Of a DNA stretch of 64,000 nucleotides, positions 53,362 through 62,431 are shown in pieces. Under the pieces are notes generated by a model, which ran no database searches, was not told where the DNA came from, and saw only the letters and a list, made by a program, of their open reading frames with translations. Positions within the stretch are counted from its first letter, which is position 1; the number at the start of each line of letters is the position of its first letter. Source of the DNA: DASXMT01 sp963755985 (GTDB lineage Bacteria > Actinomycetota > Acidimicrobiia > Acidimicrobiales > RAAP-2); contig CAVWLO010000003.1 of NCBI GenBank assembly GCA_963755985.1, positions 806,001 through 870,000 of the forward strand, read 5' to 3'. The position numbers and the translations under genes were made by a program.

Positions 53362-54342
53362 ATGACCGACGGACGTCCCGCACCACTTCGCAACCGGCTC
53401 ACCGCGCTCTTGGGCGTCGACTATCCCATCGTCCAGGCACCCATGGGGTATATCGCCCGCGCCGCGCTGGCCTCGGCGGTCTCCAACGCCGGCGGGCTGG
53501 GGATCGTCGAGACGTCGTCGGGCCGGCTGGACGAGGTACGGGACGAGATGCTCGCCATGCGGGATCTGACCGACAAGCCGTGGGGGGTCAACATCGCCCA
53601 GATGTTCGTAGGTGACGACGACATTGTGGCCTTCGTGGCCAGCTTGGGTGTCCGCTTCGTCACCACGTCGGCGGGCGACCCGTCCCGCTTCACCGGGCCG
53701 TTGCACGACGCCGGCATCACCGTGTTCCACGTGGTGCCGTCGCTCCGGGCGGCGGCCAAGTCGGTGGCTGCGGGGGTCGACGGCCTGGTGGCGGAGGGCG
53801 GCGAGGGCGGGGGATTCAAGAACACCAAGCCAGTCGCCACCATCGTGCTCCTGCCTCAGATCCGGCAGCGCTTCGACCTGCCGATCATTGCCGCCGGCGG
53901 CATCTCCGACGGCCCGGCGATGGCCGCCGCCTTCGCCCTGGGGGCCGACGGGGTGCAGATGGGCACGCGCATGGTCTCGGCCGCCGAATCCCCGGTCCAC
54001 GCCAATTACAAGCAGCTCGTGGTCGAAGCCGACGCCACCGACACCGTGGTACTGAGCGCCCACTCGAGTCCGGCCTACCGGGTGATGCGGACCCCGCTCA
54101 CCGAGTCCCTGGAACAGGAACCGGCGGTACGGATGCACGAACGTGTCGGCATAGACGGCGTCCTCGAGCTGTACTTCGGAGGCGACCTCGATGCCGGGTT
54201 CGCCTTCGGCGGCCAGGTGGCCGGCCTGGTCGACGCGGTCGTGCCGGTCGCCGAGATCATCGAGGGCACCATGGCCGGCTTCTACGCCACCATCGACCGC
54301 CTCGGCTCCCTCACCGCCGACGCCCGCAACCGTCCGGCCTGA
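53362..54342 (+). CDS. nitronate monooxygenase family protein
   Basis: 326 residues from ATG 53362. LGVDYPIVQAPMGYIARAAL, NAGGLGIVETSSG, KPWGVNIAQMF, the FMN segment DGLVAEGGEGGGFKN and PIIAAGGISDGPAMAAAFAL then GADGVQMGTRMV form the 2-nitropropane dioxygenase-type TIM barrel. The conserved active-site His of classical nitronate monooxygenases (GGHxG) is replaced here by GGEGGGF, so this may be an enoyl reductase-like or other FMN oxidoreductase. Paralogue of the gene at the window start. Confidence 0.85.
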   Translation: MTDGRPAPLRNRLTALLGVDYPIVQAPMGYIARAALASAVSNAGGLGIVETSSGRLDEVRDEMLAMRDLTDKPWGVNIAQMFVGDDDIVAFVASLGVRFVTTSAGDPSRFTGPLHDAGITVFHVVPSLRAAAKSVAAGVDGLVAEGGEGGGFKNTKPVATIVLLPQIRQRFDLPIIAAGGISDGPAMAAAFALGADGVQMGTRMVSAAESPVHANYKQLVVEADATDTVVLSAHSSPAYRVMRTPLTESLEQEPAVRMHERVGIDGVLELYFGGDLDAGFAFGGQVAGLVDAVVPVAEIIEGTMAGFYATIDRLGSLTADARNRPA

Positions 54343-54435
54343 CCGGACCATCGCCGGCCCTGCCCGGCACTCCCGGCCCCCGGCCGCGCCTGACCCGAAG
54401 GCCTGTCGCAGGACCCGAAATGACCCAGAATGTTC

Positions 54436-54464
54436 TTTACAAATCACTCTAACTAGAATAATAT
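54436..54464 (+). promoter_or_regulatory. promoter of the padR gene (leaderless)
   Basis: TTTACA (54436-54441), exactly 17 bases, TAATAT (54459-54464). The -10 overlaps the first ATG (54463), so that ATG cannot be in the transcript; the second ATG at 54472 lies seven bases after the -10. Confidence 0.7.
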
Positions 54465-54471
54465 GACCGAC

Positions 54472-55110
54472 ATGCCCCGCCGAGCCCGATCCAACCCGCT
54501 CGCTCTGGCCGTGCTCGTCACCCTGTACGAGCGACCGATGCACCCCTACGAGGTGGCGCAGACCCTCCGGACCCGGGCCAAACAGGAGAGTGTCCGGCTC
54601 AACTACGGCTCGCTCTACGCCGTGGTCGAATCGTTGGAGAAGCGGGGTCTGGTCACGGCCCGGGAGACGGTCCGGGAAGGCAAGCGCCCGGAGCGGACGG
54701 TCTACGAGATCACCGACGAGGGGGCCCGGGAGATGATCGACTGGATGACCGAGCTGATCGGGGTGCCCGAGAAGGAGTACCCCAAGTTCATGGCCGGCCT
54801 TTCCTTCCTCGCCGCCCTCACCCCCGACGACGCCCTTCGGGCTCTGCGGACCCGCGCCGAGGTGCTCACGTTCAAGCTGGCCCAACTGCGAGGCGGGATC
54901 CGCGTCGCTCACGACGTCGGCCTGCCCCGCCTCTTCGGCCTGGAGTCGGAGTACGAGGAGCAGCAGATGGAGGCCGAGCTGCATTTCGTCAACGGGTTGG
55001 TCAAAGAGATCGAGTCCGGGGGCCTCGAGGGCCTCGACCTGTGGAAGGCCTTCCACGCCGGCGGGCCCAACCCCCTCGAGGGGGTGGTGTTCAACTTCGA
55101 CCTCCCATAA
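54472..55110 (+). CDS. PadR-family transcriptional regulator
   Basis: 212 residues from ATG 54472, chosen because the upstream in-frame ATG (54463) lies inside the -10. PLALAVLVTLYERPMHPYEV, LNYGSLYAVVESLEKRGLVT and RTVYEITDEGAREM are the PadR winged helix; a long C-terminal helical dimerisation part follows (YEEQQMEAELHFVNGLVKEI). It lies 157 bases ahead of an ABC-2 exporter, the standard arrangement in which PadR represses the pump until a drug binds. Leaderless mRNA predicted. Confidence 0.9.
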   Translation: MPRRARSNPLALAVLVTLYERPMHPYEVAQTLRTRAKQESVRLNYGSLYAVVESLEKRGLVTARETVREGKRPERTVYEITDEGAREMIDWMTELIGVPEKEYPKFMAGLSFLAALTPDDALRALRTRAEVLTFKLAQLRGGIRVAHDVGLPRLFGLESEYEEQQMEAELHFVNGLVKEIESGGLEGLDLWKAFHAGGPNPLEGVVFNFDLP

Positions 55111-55267
55111 CGGTTCGGCGCCGCGTGTTGGCCCACGCGACGCCGAATCGGCACAACCACGAGATCGATCCACGGAGGACCTTCGCCCGGGGCAGCACCC
55201 ACAGCGTAGGCGACTTCCGCGGATCGGGACGACCCCTCAGTGCAACCCAATCCGTGAAAGGACGCCC

Positions 55268-56237
55268 ATGCACACCCTGATCGAGGCTGACGGCCTCTCC
55301 AAGCAGTTCGGGAAGGTCAAAGCCCTCGACCGGCTGAGCCTCACCGTGCCGACCGGGCAGGTGGTGGCCATCCTCGGACCCAACGGCGCCGGCAAGACCA
55401 CGTTCATCCGTACCGTGGCCACCTTGTTGCGGCCGGACACCGGGTCGCTCCGCGTCCTCGGCCACGACGTGATGCGGGAGTCGATGGCCGTCCGGCGCCT
55501 CATCGGCCTGGCCGGCCAGTCCGCCGCCGTCGAGGCGATGATGACCGGACGGGAGAACCTGTCGATGGTGGCCCGCCTCTACGGCCAGAGCGCCACGACG
55601 GCGCGTTCCAGTACCGATCGCATACTCGATGTCGTCGGCCTCAGCCACGCCGCCGACCGCCAGGCCAAGACGTACTCGGGTGGGATGCGCCGCCGCCTCG
55701 ACCTCGGGGCCAGCCTGGTCGGGAGGCCGCGGTTGCTCCTGTTGGACGAGCCCACCACCGGGTTGGACCCGGGCAGTCGCAACGAGCTCTGGGAGGCCAT
55801 CCGCGAACTGGGCCGCGCCGGTACCGACATCGTGCTCACCACCCAGTACCTCGACGAGGCTGATCGCCTGGCCGCCTCCATCGTCATCATTGACAGTGGA
55901 GCCGTCATCGCTCAGGGCACGCCCGGCGAGCTCAAGACCCGGGCCGGCTCCGACATGATCGAGCTGCACACCCGGGACCTGGCCAGCTTGGACCAGGCCG
56001 CGCTGAGTCCTGTCCGGGCTCCACGGCGACCAGCCGACGGTCGACCGGGCTACCCGCCGCTGCTCGGTGGTGGCCCCCGGTGGCCCGCAACTACTGCCCA
56101 CCGTGGTCCGTGCCCTGGACCAGGCCGACATCGCGGTCGAGGACATCTCCCTCCGCCGCCCCACCCTCGACGAGGTGTTCCTCGCCCTGACCGGCCATAC
56201 CACCGGGCTCACCCCGGCCAAGGAGCGTGTCCCATGA
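55268..56237 (+). pseudogene. ABC transporter ATPase (DrrA-like), frameshifted near 56008
   Basis: ATG 55268 after GAAAGGACG. Walker A GPNGAGKTTFIRTV, Q-loop LAGQSAAVEAMMTGRENLSM, signature YSGGMRRRLDLGASL, Walker B LLLLDEPTTGLDPGSR and H-loop LTTQYLDEADRLA are all intact. Near 56005-56015 the frame shifts. The remaining C-terminal part (LSGLHGDQPTVD, VRALDQADIAVEDISLRRPT and LDEVFLALTGHTTG) is in another frame and ends at TGA 56235-56237, overlapping the permease ATG. As written, the ATPase frame would fuse directly into the permease frame. Confidence 0.8.
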
Positions 56238-57091
56238 CCGTTTCGATCCCCATCCCCACGACGGTCAATCCTCCGGCACCACCCGACCCGTCGTCCCCGG
56301 CCGACAACGTCGGCGCCTCGTTCCTTGTGGCGTCCCGCCAGATAGCGGCGCGCACGGTGAGAAAGTTCATCCGCTCGCCCCAGTTGATCATCGCCGGCAC
56401 GGCCCAAGGGGCCCTGTTCCTCCTCATCTTCCGCTACGTCTTCGGAGGGGCGATCGCCCGCACCGGGTCCCTGTCCTATGTGGACTTCGTCATCCCCGGG
56501 TTCGTCGTCACCAGCGTCCTCTTCTCGGGGATGGGCGCGGCAACCGGGATCGCCGAAGACCTCCAGGGTGGCCTCTTCGACCGGTTGCGCAGCCTGCCCA
56601 TCCGGCTGATCTCCATTGTCTCCGGGCGGGTGGCCGCCGATTCCACCTTGTTGAGCTGGAGCCTGGTCTTCACCACGTTCGTCGGCGTCCTGGTCGGCTT
56701 CCGGGTCAACAACGGTGCGGGGGCGGCGGCTGCCGCGTTCGGCCTGTGCATGCTCTACGGCTTCGCCTTCGTCTGGCTCTTCATCGGACTGGGCCTCCTG
56801 GCCGGCAGTCCGCACGCGGCCCAGGGTCTTTCCTTCCTGGTATTCCCTCTGACCTTCGTCTCCAGTGCGTACGTCCCGGTGAGCACCATGCCGGGCTGGT
56901 TGCAGGCCTTCGCCAGTCACCAGCCCCTGACCCCCATGTCCAACACGGTGCGCCTGTTGGCCGAGGGACACGGGGCCGAGCAGCTCCTCGACCATTCGGT
57001 CAGCGCCTACCTGCTGCCGTCCCTCGCGTGGACGGCCGGGATCATCTTGGTCTTCGCCCCCCTCACCGTGTACCGGCTGCGCCGCTCGTAG
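56234..57091 (+). CDS. ABC-2 type transporter permease (DrrB-like)
   Basis: 285 residues from ATG 56234, four bases inside the ATPase stop. NVGASFLVASRQIAARTVRK then FIRSPQLIIAGTAQGALFLL begins the ABC-2 domain; six membrane helices follow, with GGLFDRLRSLPIRLISIVSG (the conserved coupling region) and FPLTFVSSAYVPVSTMPGWL. It matches the daunorubicin-exporter DrrB type. Works with the preceding ATPase to export hydrophobic drugs or lipids; PadR upstream is the probable regulator. Confidence 0.9.
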   Translation: MTVSIPIPTTVNPPAPPDPSSPADNVGASFLVASRQIAARTVRKFIRSPQLIIAGTAQGALFLLIFRYVFGGAIARTGSLSYVDFVIPGFVVTSVLFSGMGAATGIAEDLQGGLFDRLRSLPIRLISIVSGRVAADSTLLSWSLVFTTFVGVLVGFRVNNGAGAAAAAFGLCMLYGFAFVWLFIGLGLLAGSPHAAQGLSFLVFPLTFVSSAYVPVSTMPGWLQAFASHQPLTPMSNTVRLLAEGHGAEQLLDHSVSAYLLPSLAWTAGIILVFAPLTVYRLRRS

Positions 57092-57120
57092 CGGTGGGCC
57101 AACCGATCGTGTCGTACGGG

Positions 57121-57636
57121 CTAGCGGAGGACGCGCCGCTGAAGGATGCCCCGGACGTACGCAGCCTGACCCACGTGCTGGAGATCGTCCACGATGATGT
57201 TCACCAGCCCCATGCTCACCGTCGCCGGTGGGTCCCAGGTGCGGTCCACCACCCGGGAGAGACCGGATTCATCGAGTGAGCGCACGAAGGTCAGGGTGTT
57301 GTCGTGGGCGTCCTCGTAGTAGCCGAGTAGGGAGGCAGCATCGCCGGTCACCAGGGCCACGGTTCGAGGGTCGTGGCCGTAACCGGTGTCGGTGGGATCG
57401 AGGGGGAGTGCGAACCGCTCGGCCCAACCGCTCCTGGTCCACACCTGCTCGCTGCCGTCGAGCCCCGCCACCTGTGCATCCTGGACCCGGGTCAGGTGCC
57501 ACACCAACCAGGCGATCGAGTTGGACTCGGCCTCGGGCCGGAAGGCCAGGTCGTCGGGTGAGAGCCCGTTCACCGTGGGGTACACGGCGTCACGGATCCT
57601 CTCGAAGGACTCCACCAGTAGGTCAATGCTTGTCAT
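57121..57636 (-). CDS. DinB-family (DUF664-like) four-helix protein
   Basis: 171 residues. SIDLLVESFERIRDAVYPTV, NSIAWLVWHLTRVQDAQVAG, WAERFALPLDPTDTGYGHDP and IIVDDLQHVGQAAYVRG carry the DinB/MDMPI bundle with His ligands for a metal. Such proteins are often thiol-dependent transferases (mycothiol or bacillithiol). ATG 57636. It ends 29 bases from the convergent permease gene and begins 60 bases after the end of the luciferase-like gene on the same strand. Confidence 0.8.
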   Translation of the reverse strand: MTSIDLLVESFERIRDAVYPTVNGLSPDDLAFRPEAESNSIAWLVWHLTRVQDAQVAGLDGSEQVWTRSGWAERFALPLDPTDTGYGHDPRTVALVTGDAASLLGYYEDAHDNTLTFVRSLDESGLSRVVDRTWDPPATVSMGLVNIIVDDLQHVGQAAYVRGILQRRVLR

Positions 57637-57696
57637 CGCGGTACTCCTCTGCCACTCGAGTTCATCGTCCCTTGGTAGCTGGCATCCACTCCGGAG

Positions 57697-58690
57697 TCAG
57701 CCGGCTGCAGCAGGCTCGACGGAACCGGCCAAGAGCTCCACCGAGCGCAGCCGGGCCTGGGTATCCGGCGACTGGTGTGCGACCATCAACTCGTCGGCGT
57801 CGGCATGCCGGGCGAAGGCGTCGATGTAGTCGCTGACCTCGGCCGGTGTTCCGACGGCCGAGTAGGTCACCATCTGCTGCACGTGCCGCCCGGCCGGCGA
57901 GTCGAGCAGGGCGTCCGCCTCCTCGTCAGTGAGGGTCCGGCCCCGGCCCAACAGCGCCGCCGCCCGGCTCCGCTTAGCCCGGAGGAACTGCTCGTCGGCC
58001 TCCGCCTTGGTGTCGGCAGCCAGGACGTTGACCCCGGCGATGACATAGGGCCGATCGAGCTGGGCCGACGGGCGGAATTCGCGCCGGTAGGCGGCGACGG
58101 CGGGCTGGAGGGCATCGGGGGCGAAGTGCGAGGCGAAGGCGTAGGGGAGCCCGAGCGCAGCAGCCAGGGTGGCCCCGAACATCGAGGAGCCGAGGATGTA
58201 GAGCGGGACGTTCGTGCCCCGGCCCGGCGTCGCGTTCACGCCTGGGATCCTGGTCTCACCGGTCAGATAGCCCTGGAGCTCGAGCACGTCCTCGGGGAAG
58301 CGATCGGCCGAGGGTCGCGTTGCGCCGCAGGGCGAACATGGTGTTCTGGTCTGAGCCCGGCGCCCGCCCGAGGCCGAGGTCGATGCGACCGGGATGCAGG
58401 GACTCGAGGGTGCCGAATTGCTCGGCAATGGTGAGGGGGGCGTGGTTCGGGAGCATGATGCCACCGGCCCCGAGGCGAATCTCCCGGGTATGAGCGGCCA
58501 CGTGGGCGATGATCACGCTGGTGGCCGAGGAGGCAATGCTGGACATGTTGTGATGCTCGGCGTACCACACCCGCCGGTATCCCCATTGCTCGGCCCGCTG
58601 GGCCAGGGCAACGCTCGCCGCGAAGCTGTCGCTGATGGTCTCGCCCTTGCGGACGGGGGCAAGGTCGAGAATCGAAAGTGGGGTGGTCAT
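57697..58690 (-). pseudogene. luciferase-like (LLM) flavin monooxygenase, frameshifted near 58315
   Basis: ATG 58690 starts TTPLSILDLAPVRKGETIS. RAEQWGYRRVWYAEHHNMSS, GAGGIMLPNHAPLTIAEQFG and RIDLGLGRAPGSDQNT follow, the bacterial luciferase-like barrel of MsnO8 type. After FALRRN a shift at about 58310-58320 moves to SADRFPEDVLELQGYLTGET and the rest of the domain to 57697. One base restores about 330 residues, an FMN or F420-dependent oxidoreductase. Divergent from the DUF2505 gene. Confidence 0.8.
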
Positions 58691-58832
58691 GGGGGAACCC
58701 TTCGGATCGCTTGCACCAACATATAGATCCCTCGGCTCGCTTCCGACGGAGGCGCTACCCGACCCGGCCCGATGCCGACCCGTCCCGGGCCCGAACCCGG
58801 GGATCCGGTGGTGACGGTGGGAGGATGCGTCC

Positions 58833-59315
58833 GTGCGTTTCCACACCGAGCACGCCTTTACCGGCTCGGAGCAGGTCGTCGCCGCCCTGCTGTCCGATCC
58901 CGACTTCTACCTCGAGCTCACCCTTCCCGACCTGGGACAGCCCGAAGTCCTCGAACAACGCCAGGACGTCGCCGCGTCCAGCCTTCGGCTCCGGTACGAG
59001 TTCATCGGGAGTATCGATCCGATCGCCCGCCGCCTGATCGGATCAGACCGCCTCTCGTGGATCCAGGAGGTCCGGGTCGACCGATCGGCAGGCTCTGGCG
59101 CCCTCGGTTTCCAGGCCGAAAAGAGCCCGAAGCAATTGCACGGTGCGGCCACCTTCACCCTTGTGCCCACCGGCGGCGGCTGTGTCCGGAGTCTCGACGG
59201 CGAGCTGGTCGTGGCCGTGCCGGGCCTCGGTCGCATGGCCGAGCGACGGATCGTCCCCGGCGTGATCCGGCGGCTGGACATCGAGGCTCAGGCCATGAAC
59301 GATCGGCTGGCGTAA
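58833..59315 (+). CDS. DUF2505 (SRPBCC-like) protein
   Basis: 160 residues from GTG 58833. FHTEHAFTGSEQVVAALLSD, FYLELTLPDLGQPEVLEQRQ, LRYEFIGSIDPIARRLIGSD and AVPGLGRMAERRIVPGVIRR fit the actinobacterial DUF2505 family, a START-like fold thought to bind lipids. Function unproven. Monocistronic, converging on the phosphoesterase gene. Confidence 0.8.
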   Translation: MRFHTEHAFTGSEQVVAALLSDPDFYLELTLPDLGQPEVLEQRQDVAASSLRLRYEFIGSIDPIARRLIGSDRLSWIQEVRVDRSAGSGALGFQAEKSPKQLHGAATFTLVPTGGGCVRSLDGELVVAVPGLGRMAERRIVPGVIRRLDIEAQAMNDRLA

Positions 59316-59358
59316 GCGGGGGCCCGCGTCGTCAACGGCCACCCGTGAGCCCCGGTGG

Positions 59359-59412
59359 AGCCGTGCCGGTGCAGCCGTGCCGGTGCAGCCGTGCCGGTCA
59401 GCCGTGCCGGTC
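59359..59412. repeat. short tandem repeat at a convergent gene junction
   Basis: Four units of AGCCGTGCCGGT plus GC, GC, C, C (14, 14, 13 and 13 bases), 59359-59412, ending at the phosphoesterase stop. Located between convergent genes; likely slippage-prone filler. Confidence 0.75.
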
Positions 59413-59911
59413 AGCCGTCGAGGGCGACGATGCTGCGCTCGACGATTGCCCCCTCGGCCAGGACCAAGCGGCCGAGGGTGCAGGTCGGCTGTGATCGCCG
59501 GGTCGTGGGCGAACCAGGGTTGAAGAGGACCTGTCCGTCCATGCCGATCCCGTGGCAGGGAATGTGGCTATGACCGAACACGACCAGGTCGGCGTCGGGG
59601 AACCGACGCCGCAGCCGTTTCGGTCTCCCGGCTCGGCGGCCGCTGTCGTGGACCATCGCCACACGGACGCCAGCCAGCGTCAGTTGCCGGGTCTCGGGCA
59701 GGTGGCCGACCAGGGCCACATCGTTGTTGCCGAGGACGGCGTGGGTGGGTGCCACCTCGCTCAGCCGGCGCAGCAAGCCGGGCTCGAGGACGTCGCCGGC
59801 GTGCAGGACCACGTCGCACTGGTGGATCAGTTCCCAGGCCTGCCCGGGGAGGTCTCGGCGAGGCAGGTCGCTGTCGCGGAGGTGGGTATCGGCCACGACG
59901 ACCACGATCAA
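59411..59911 (-). CDS. metallophosphoesterase (YfcE-like)
   Basis: 166 residues with TTG 59911 as likely start, 20 bases after the methyltransferase stop. VVVVADTHLRDSDLP, CDVVLHAGDVLEPGL, HAVLGNNDVALVGHLP, GVRVAMVHDSG and LVVFGHSHIPCHGIG are the ordered metal-binding motifs (D-x-H, GDx, GNND, GHSH) of the calcineurin-like YfcE/MJ0936 phosphodiesterases. One difference: the fourth motif is HDSG rather than HGH. Cytoplasmic. Third gene in an operon with an enoyl-CoA hydratase and a methyltransferase. Confidence 0.85.
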   Translation of the reverse strand: MIVVVVADTHLRDSDLPRRDLPGQAWELIHQCDVVLHAGDVLEPGLLRRLSEVAPTHAVLGNNDVALVGHLPETRQLTLAGVRVAMVHDSGRRAGRPKRLRRRFPDADLVVFGHSHIPCHGIGMDGQVLFNPGSPTTRRSQPTCTLGRLVLAEGAIVERSIVALDG

Positions 59912-59931
59912 CCGGGCGGTCCCGGACGGTC

Positions 59932-60717
59932 TCAACCCGTTCCTGCTCTGGCAGTGAAGCTCGCCATGGGGGGGGCCTCGAGATACGCGTCCCAAAAGCC
60001 CGGTGCGAAGGCAGCCAGTCCTTCGGGGGACACCTCGGGCATGACCCAGTCGAACGAGGCGAACCCGGCGGCCTCGAACTCATTCCGGTACGCCTCGGTC
60101 GGGAGGTAGTAGTTGTCGAGTTCGAACAAGGCACCGTCGGGATTGAAGAACCGGTAGGTGATGGTGGCGCCCTCCCGTCGTTGACCGCTGCCGACCTTCA
60201 CGAAGCCGTAGGGACGGTAGCGGTCGTAACAGTGCGGGGGGTTGTCGGGAAAGTCGTTGCAGCCGACGACCAGGCCGCCGGGTCGGACGAGGCGAGCCAC
60301 GCTCTGGATCAGGCTGCGGAGCTCGGCCCGGCTGGTCGCGTAGTTGAACAGGAACGAACAAAAGGCGATGTCGAACCGTTGGCCCAGGTCGACCGCGGCC
60401 ACATCGGCCAGGACGTACTCGATGCCGAGCGCCTCGCCCTCCTCGGCCCGGGTGGCCAGGGCGACCATCTCGGGCGAGATGTCCACCCCGACCACACGCG
60501 CCGCGCCCCGGCGTACGAGCTTGCGGGCGTAGATGCCCTCACCGCAGGCCAGGTCCACGATCGAGAGCCCGGCCAGGTCGGGCAGGAGCCCGAAGGTGGT
60601 GTGTTCCTCGACGTGGAGGCGGAAGGGGAGCAGCTTCGATTCCTGGTACTCGGGGCCGATCCGGTCGTACTCCTCGGCCACGTGGTGGAACTCGTCGATG
60701 TTGTCGAAATCGTCCAT
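59932..60717 (-). CDS. class I SAM-dependent methyltransferase
   Basis: 261 residues from ATG 60717, five bases after the upstream hydratase stop. Motif I VDLACGEGIYARKLVRRGAA, then VVGVDISPEMVALA, IAFCSFLFNYATS and LVRPGGLVVGCNDFPDNPPH identify the Rossmann methyltransferase fold; the C-terminal region (TYRFFNPDGALFELDNYYLP) resembles toxoflavin- or ubiquinone-type small-molecule enzymes. It transfers a methyl group from SAM to an unknown acceptor. Middle of a three-gene operon. Confidence 0.85.
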   Translation of the reverse strand: MDDFDNIDEFHHVAEEYDRIGPEYQESKLLPFRLHVEEHTTFGLLPDLAGLSIVDLACGEGIYARKLVRRGAARVVGVDISPEMVALATRAEEGEALGIEYVLADVAAVDLGQRFDIAFCSFLFNYATSRAELRSLIQSVARLVRPGGLVVGCNDFPDNPPHCYDRYRPYGFVKVGSGQRREGATITYRFFNPDGALFELDNYYLPTEAYRNEFEAAGFASFDWVMPEVSPEGLAAFAPGFWDAYLEAPPMASFTARAGTG

Positions 60718-60722
60718 GTTGG

Positions 60723-61475
60723 TCAGCCAGGTCGCTTCCACCCGATCGGCCCGAGCCGCTCGCCCAGGTCCAACATCGCCGCCCTCTCGCGGTCCCATGA
60801 TTCGGCGATGGCGTCGGCCCAGCCCTGGCGCAAGAGGCGCTTGTTGGCTACGAGCGCGGCCGTGGCACAGGCCGCCATCCGCTCGGCCAGGACCAGTGCG
60901 TCATCGAGCGCCTGACCGGCAGCCGCCGTGGACAGGGCGAATCCGTTCGCCACCGCTTCAGAGGCGCTGAGCCCGATTCCCGAGAGCATCATCCAGCTCG
61001 CCTGCTGCATGCCGACCCGCCGGGGAAGCAACCAACTGCTCGCCGCCTCCGCGCTGGTCCCGAGCGACACGAACGGCATCCGGATCTCCGCTCCTTCGTC
61101 GACGACCACGAGGTCGCAGTGGAGCAGGATCGTCGCCCCGAACCCGACCGCCACTCCGTTCACGGCGGCGACGAGGGGCTTGGCGAAGTGGGCCAGTTGC
61201 TGGAGCAACGGGTCGAAGCGGCGCCCGAGCTCGCCTGCACCGTCAGGCCGGCCCATGACCGAGAGGTCGACCCCGGCCGAGAAGGCGCGGCCCCTGCCGG
61301 TGAGCACGCAGACGGCCACCCCGTCCTCGGCGTCTGCAGCGGCGAGCGACTCGGAGAGGCAGTCGTAGCCCTCGGGAGTGAAACAGTTCAGCTTCTCGGG
61401 GCGATCGAGGGTCAAGATCCGGACCCGACCCCGGTCCTCGGTGCTAATGGCGAAGTCGGCCGCCGACTCGTTCAT
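60723..61475 (-). CDS. enoyl-CoA hydratase/isomerase family protein
   Basis: 250 residues. ILTLDRPEKLNCFTPEGYDC, GRGRAFSAGVDLSVMG (first oxyanion strand), KPLVAAVNGVAVGFGATILL (second oxyanion region) and PFVSLGTSAEAASSWLLPRR, with ASWMMLSGIGLSASEAVANG, are the crotonase landmarks. The usual catalytic Glu region reads SLGTSAE, with a Ser/Thr-rich substitution that also occurs in isomerase-type members. First gene of the minus-strand operon with methyltransferase and phosphoesterase. Confidence 0.85.
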   Translation of the reverse strand: MNESAADFAISTEDRGRVRILTLDRPEKLNCFTPEGYDCLSESLAAADAEDGVAVCVLTGRGRAFSAGVDLSVMGRPDGAGELGRRFDPLLQQLAHFAKPLVAAVNGVAVGFGATILLHCDLVVVDEGAEIRMPFVSLGTSAEAASSWLLPRRVGMQQASWMMLSGIGLSASEAVANGFALSTAAAGQALDDALVLAERMAACATAALVANKRLLRQGWADAIAESWDRERAAMLDLGERLGPIGWKRPG

Positions 61476-61587
61476 GGGCGCTCCTCAGCTCCTCTCGTCC
61501 CGCCAACCTACGACTTCCGCGGCACCCGCGCACCGGGCCCCGGTAGCCTGACGGCCACCGGGGTGGGGTGAGCACACGGAGAACGAC

Positions 61588-62236
61588 GTGACAGATGCAA
61601 GCGCAGCAGGTGCGTCGACCGATGAGCGCGATGTGCTGGTTGACCGGCCGGCACCGGGTGTGGCCCTGGTGACGTTGCACCGCCCCGAGCGGCTCAACGC
61701 GCTGACCTCTGAGATGCTCGCCCACCTCTACGAGCTGCTTGACACGCTCGGGCGCGACGAGACCTGCAGGGTCATCGTGGTGACCGGGTCCGGCCGAGGG
61801 TTCTGCGCCGGGGACGACCTGCGGGACTGGCATCCCCCGGACTGGGTCCCGGGCGCGGTGGGGCCCTTCCACTTGAACATGTACCAACCGAAGTACGTGG
61901 CCCAACTGGTCCCCCGCATGGGCGGCCGAGATGGTGCTCACCGGTCGACCGGTCGACGGCGACGAGGCTGCGGCCATCGGGCTCGTCCTGGCCACCGTCC
62001 CCGACCGCGACCTCTTGGACGCGGCCTTCACGCTGGCCGACCGGATCATCGAGAACACGCCGCTCGGGACCTGGATGGGGAAGGCGACGCTCTGGTCCAA
62101 CCTGGAGATCTCGAGCCGGGAGGCGGCCATCGACCTCGAGGCACGGACCCAGGTGCTGAGCCTCGGCACCGAGGACGGCAAGGAGCAGCTGCGTGCTTAC
62201 CGCGAGAAGAGACCGGCCCGCTACACCAATCATTGA
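61588..62236 (+). pseudogene. enoyl-CoA hydratase with a ~200-bp internal deletion
   Basis: GTG 61588. GVALVTLHRPERLNALTSEM, VIVVTGSGRGFCAGDDLRDW and YQPKYVAQLVPRM are the first half of a crotonase. Then the frame passes directly to AAEMVLTGRPVDGDEAAAIG, which belongs after the CoA-binding and catalytic region. The whole second oxyanion loop and the catalytic segment, about 65 residues, are missing and the frame changes at the joint near 61920. The flanks are well kept. Deletion joints are rarely base-calling errors, so this is a true pseudogene. Confidence 0.8.
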
Positions 62237-62431
62237 CCCGGGTCACCGACCCGGGCGCCGCACCGCGGACCTCGCCCCGGTGCCCCGTCCTCGCCCGGCA
62301 ACCGGAGCCGGTGGCGTTGTCCTGGTCCCCCCCCAGAGCATGACCACCTACACGTTTCGGAGGGCTTGAGTCCCGCCCTGGAGGTCGAAGGCGGCCCGAG
62401 CACCCCGTCCAGAAGATGGCATGATCGGCCG

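Noticed and set aside
53275..55173. Long minus-strand open frame upstream of the 52828 hypothetical gene
   Set aside because: It is the shadow of the nitronate monooxygenase and padR genes. Only the part below 53274 has a proper start and protein-like sequence.
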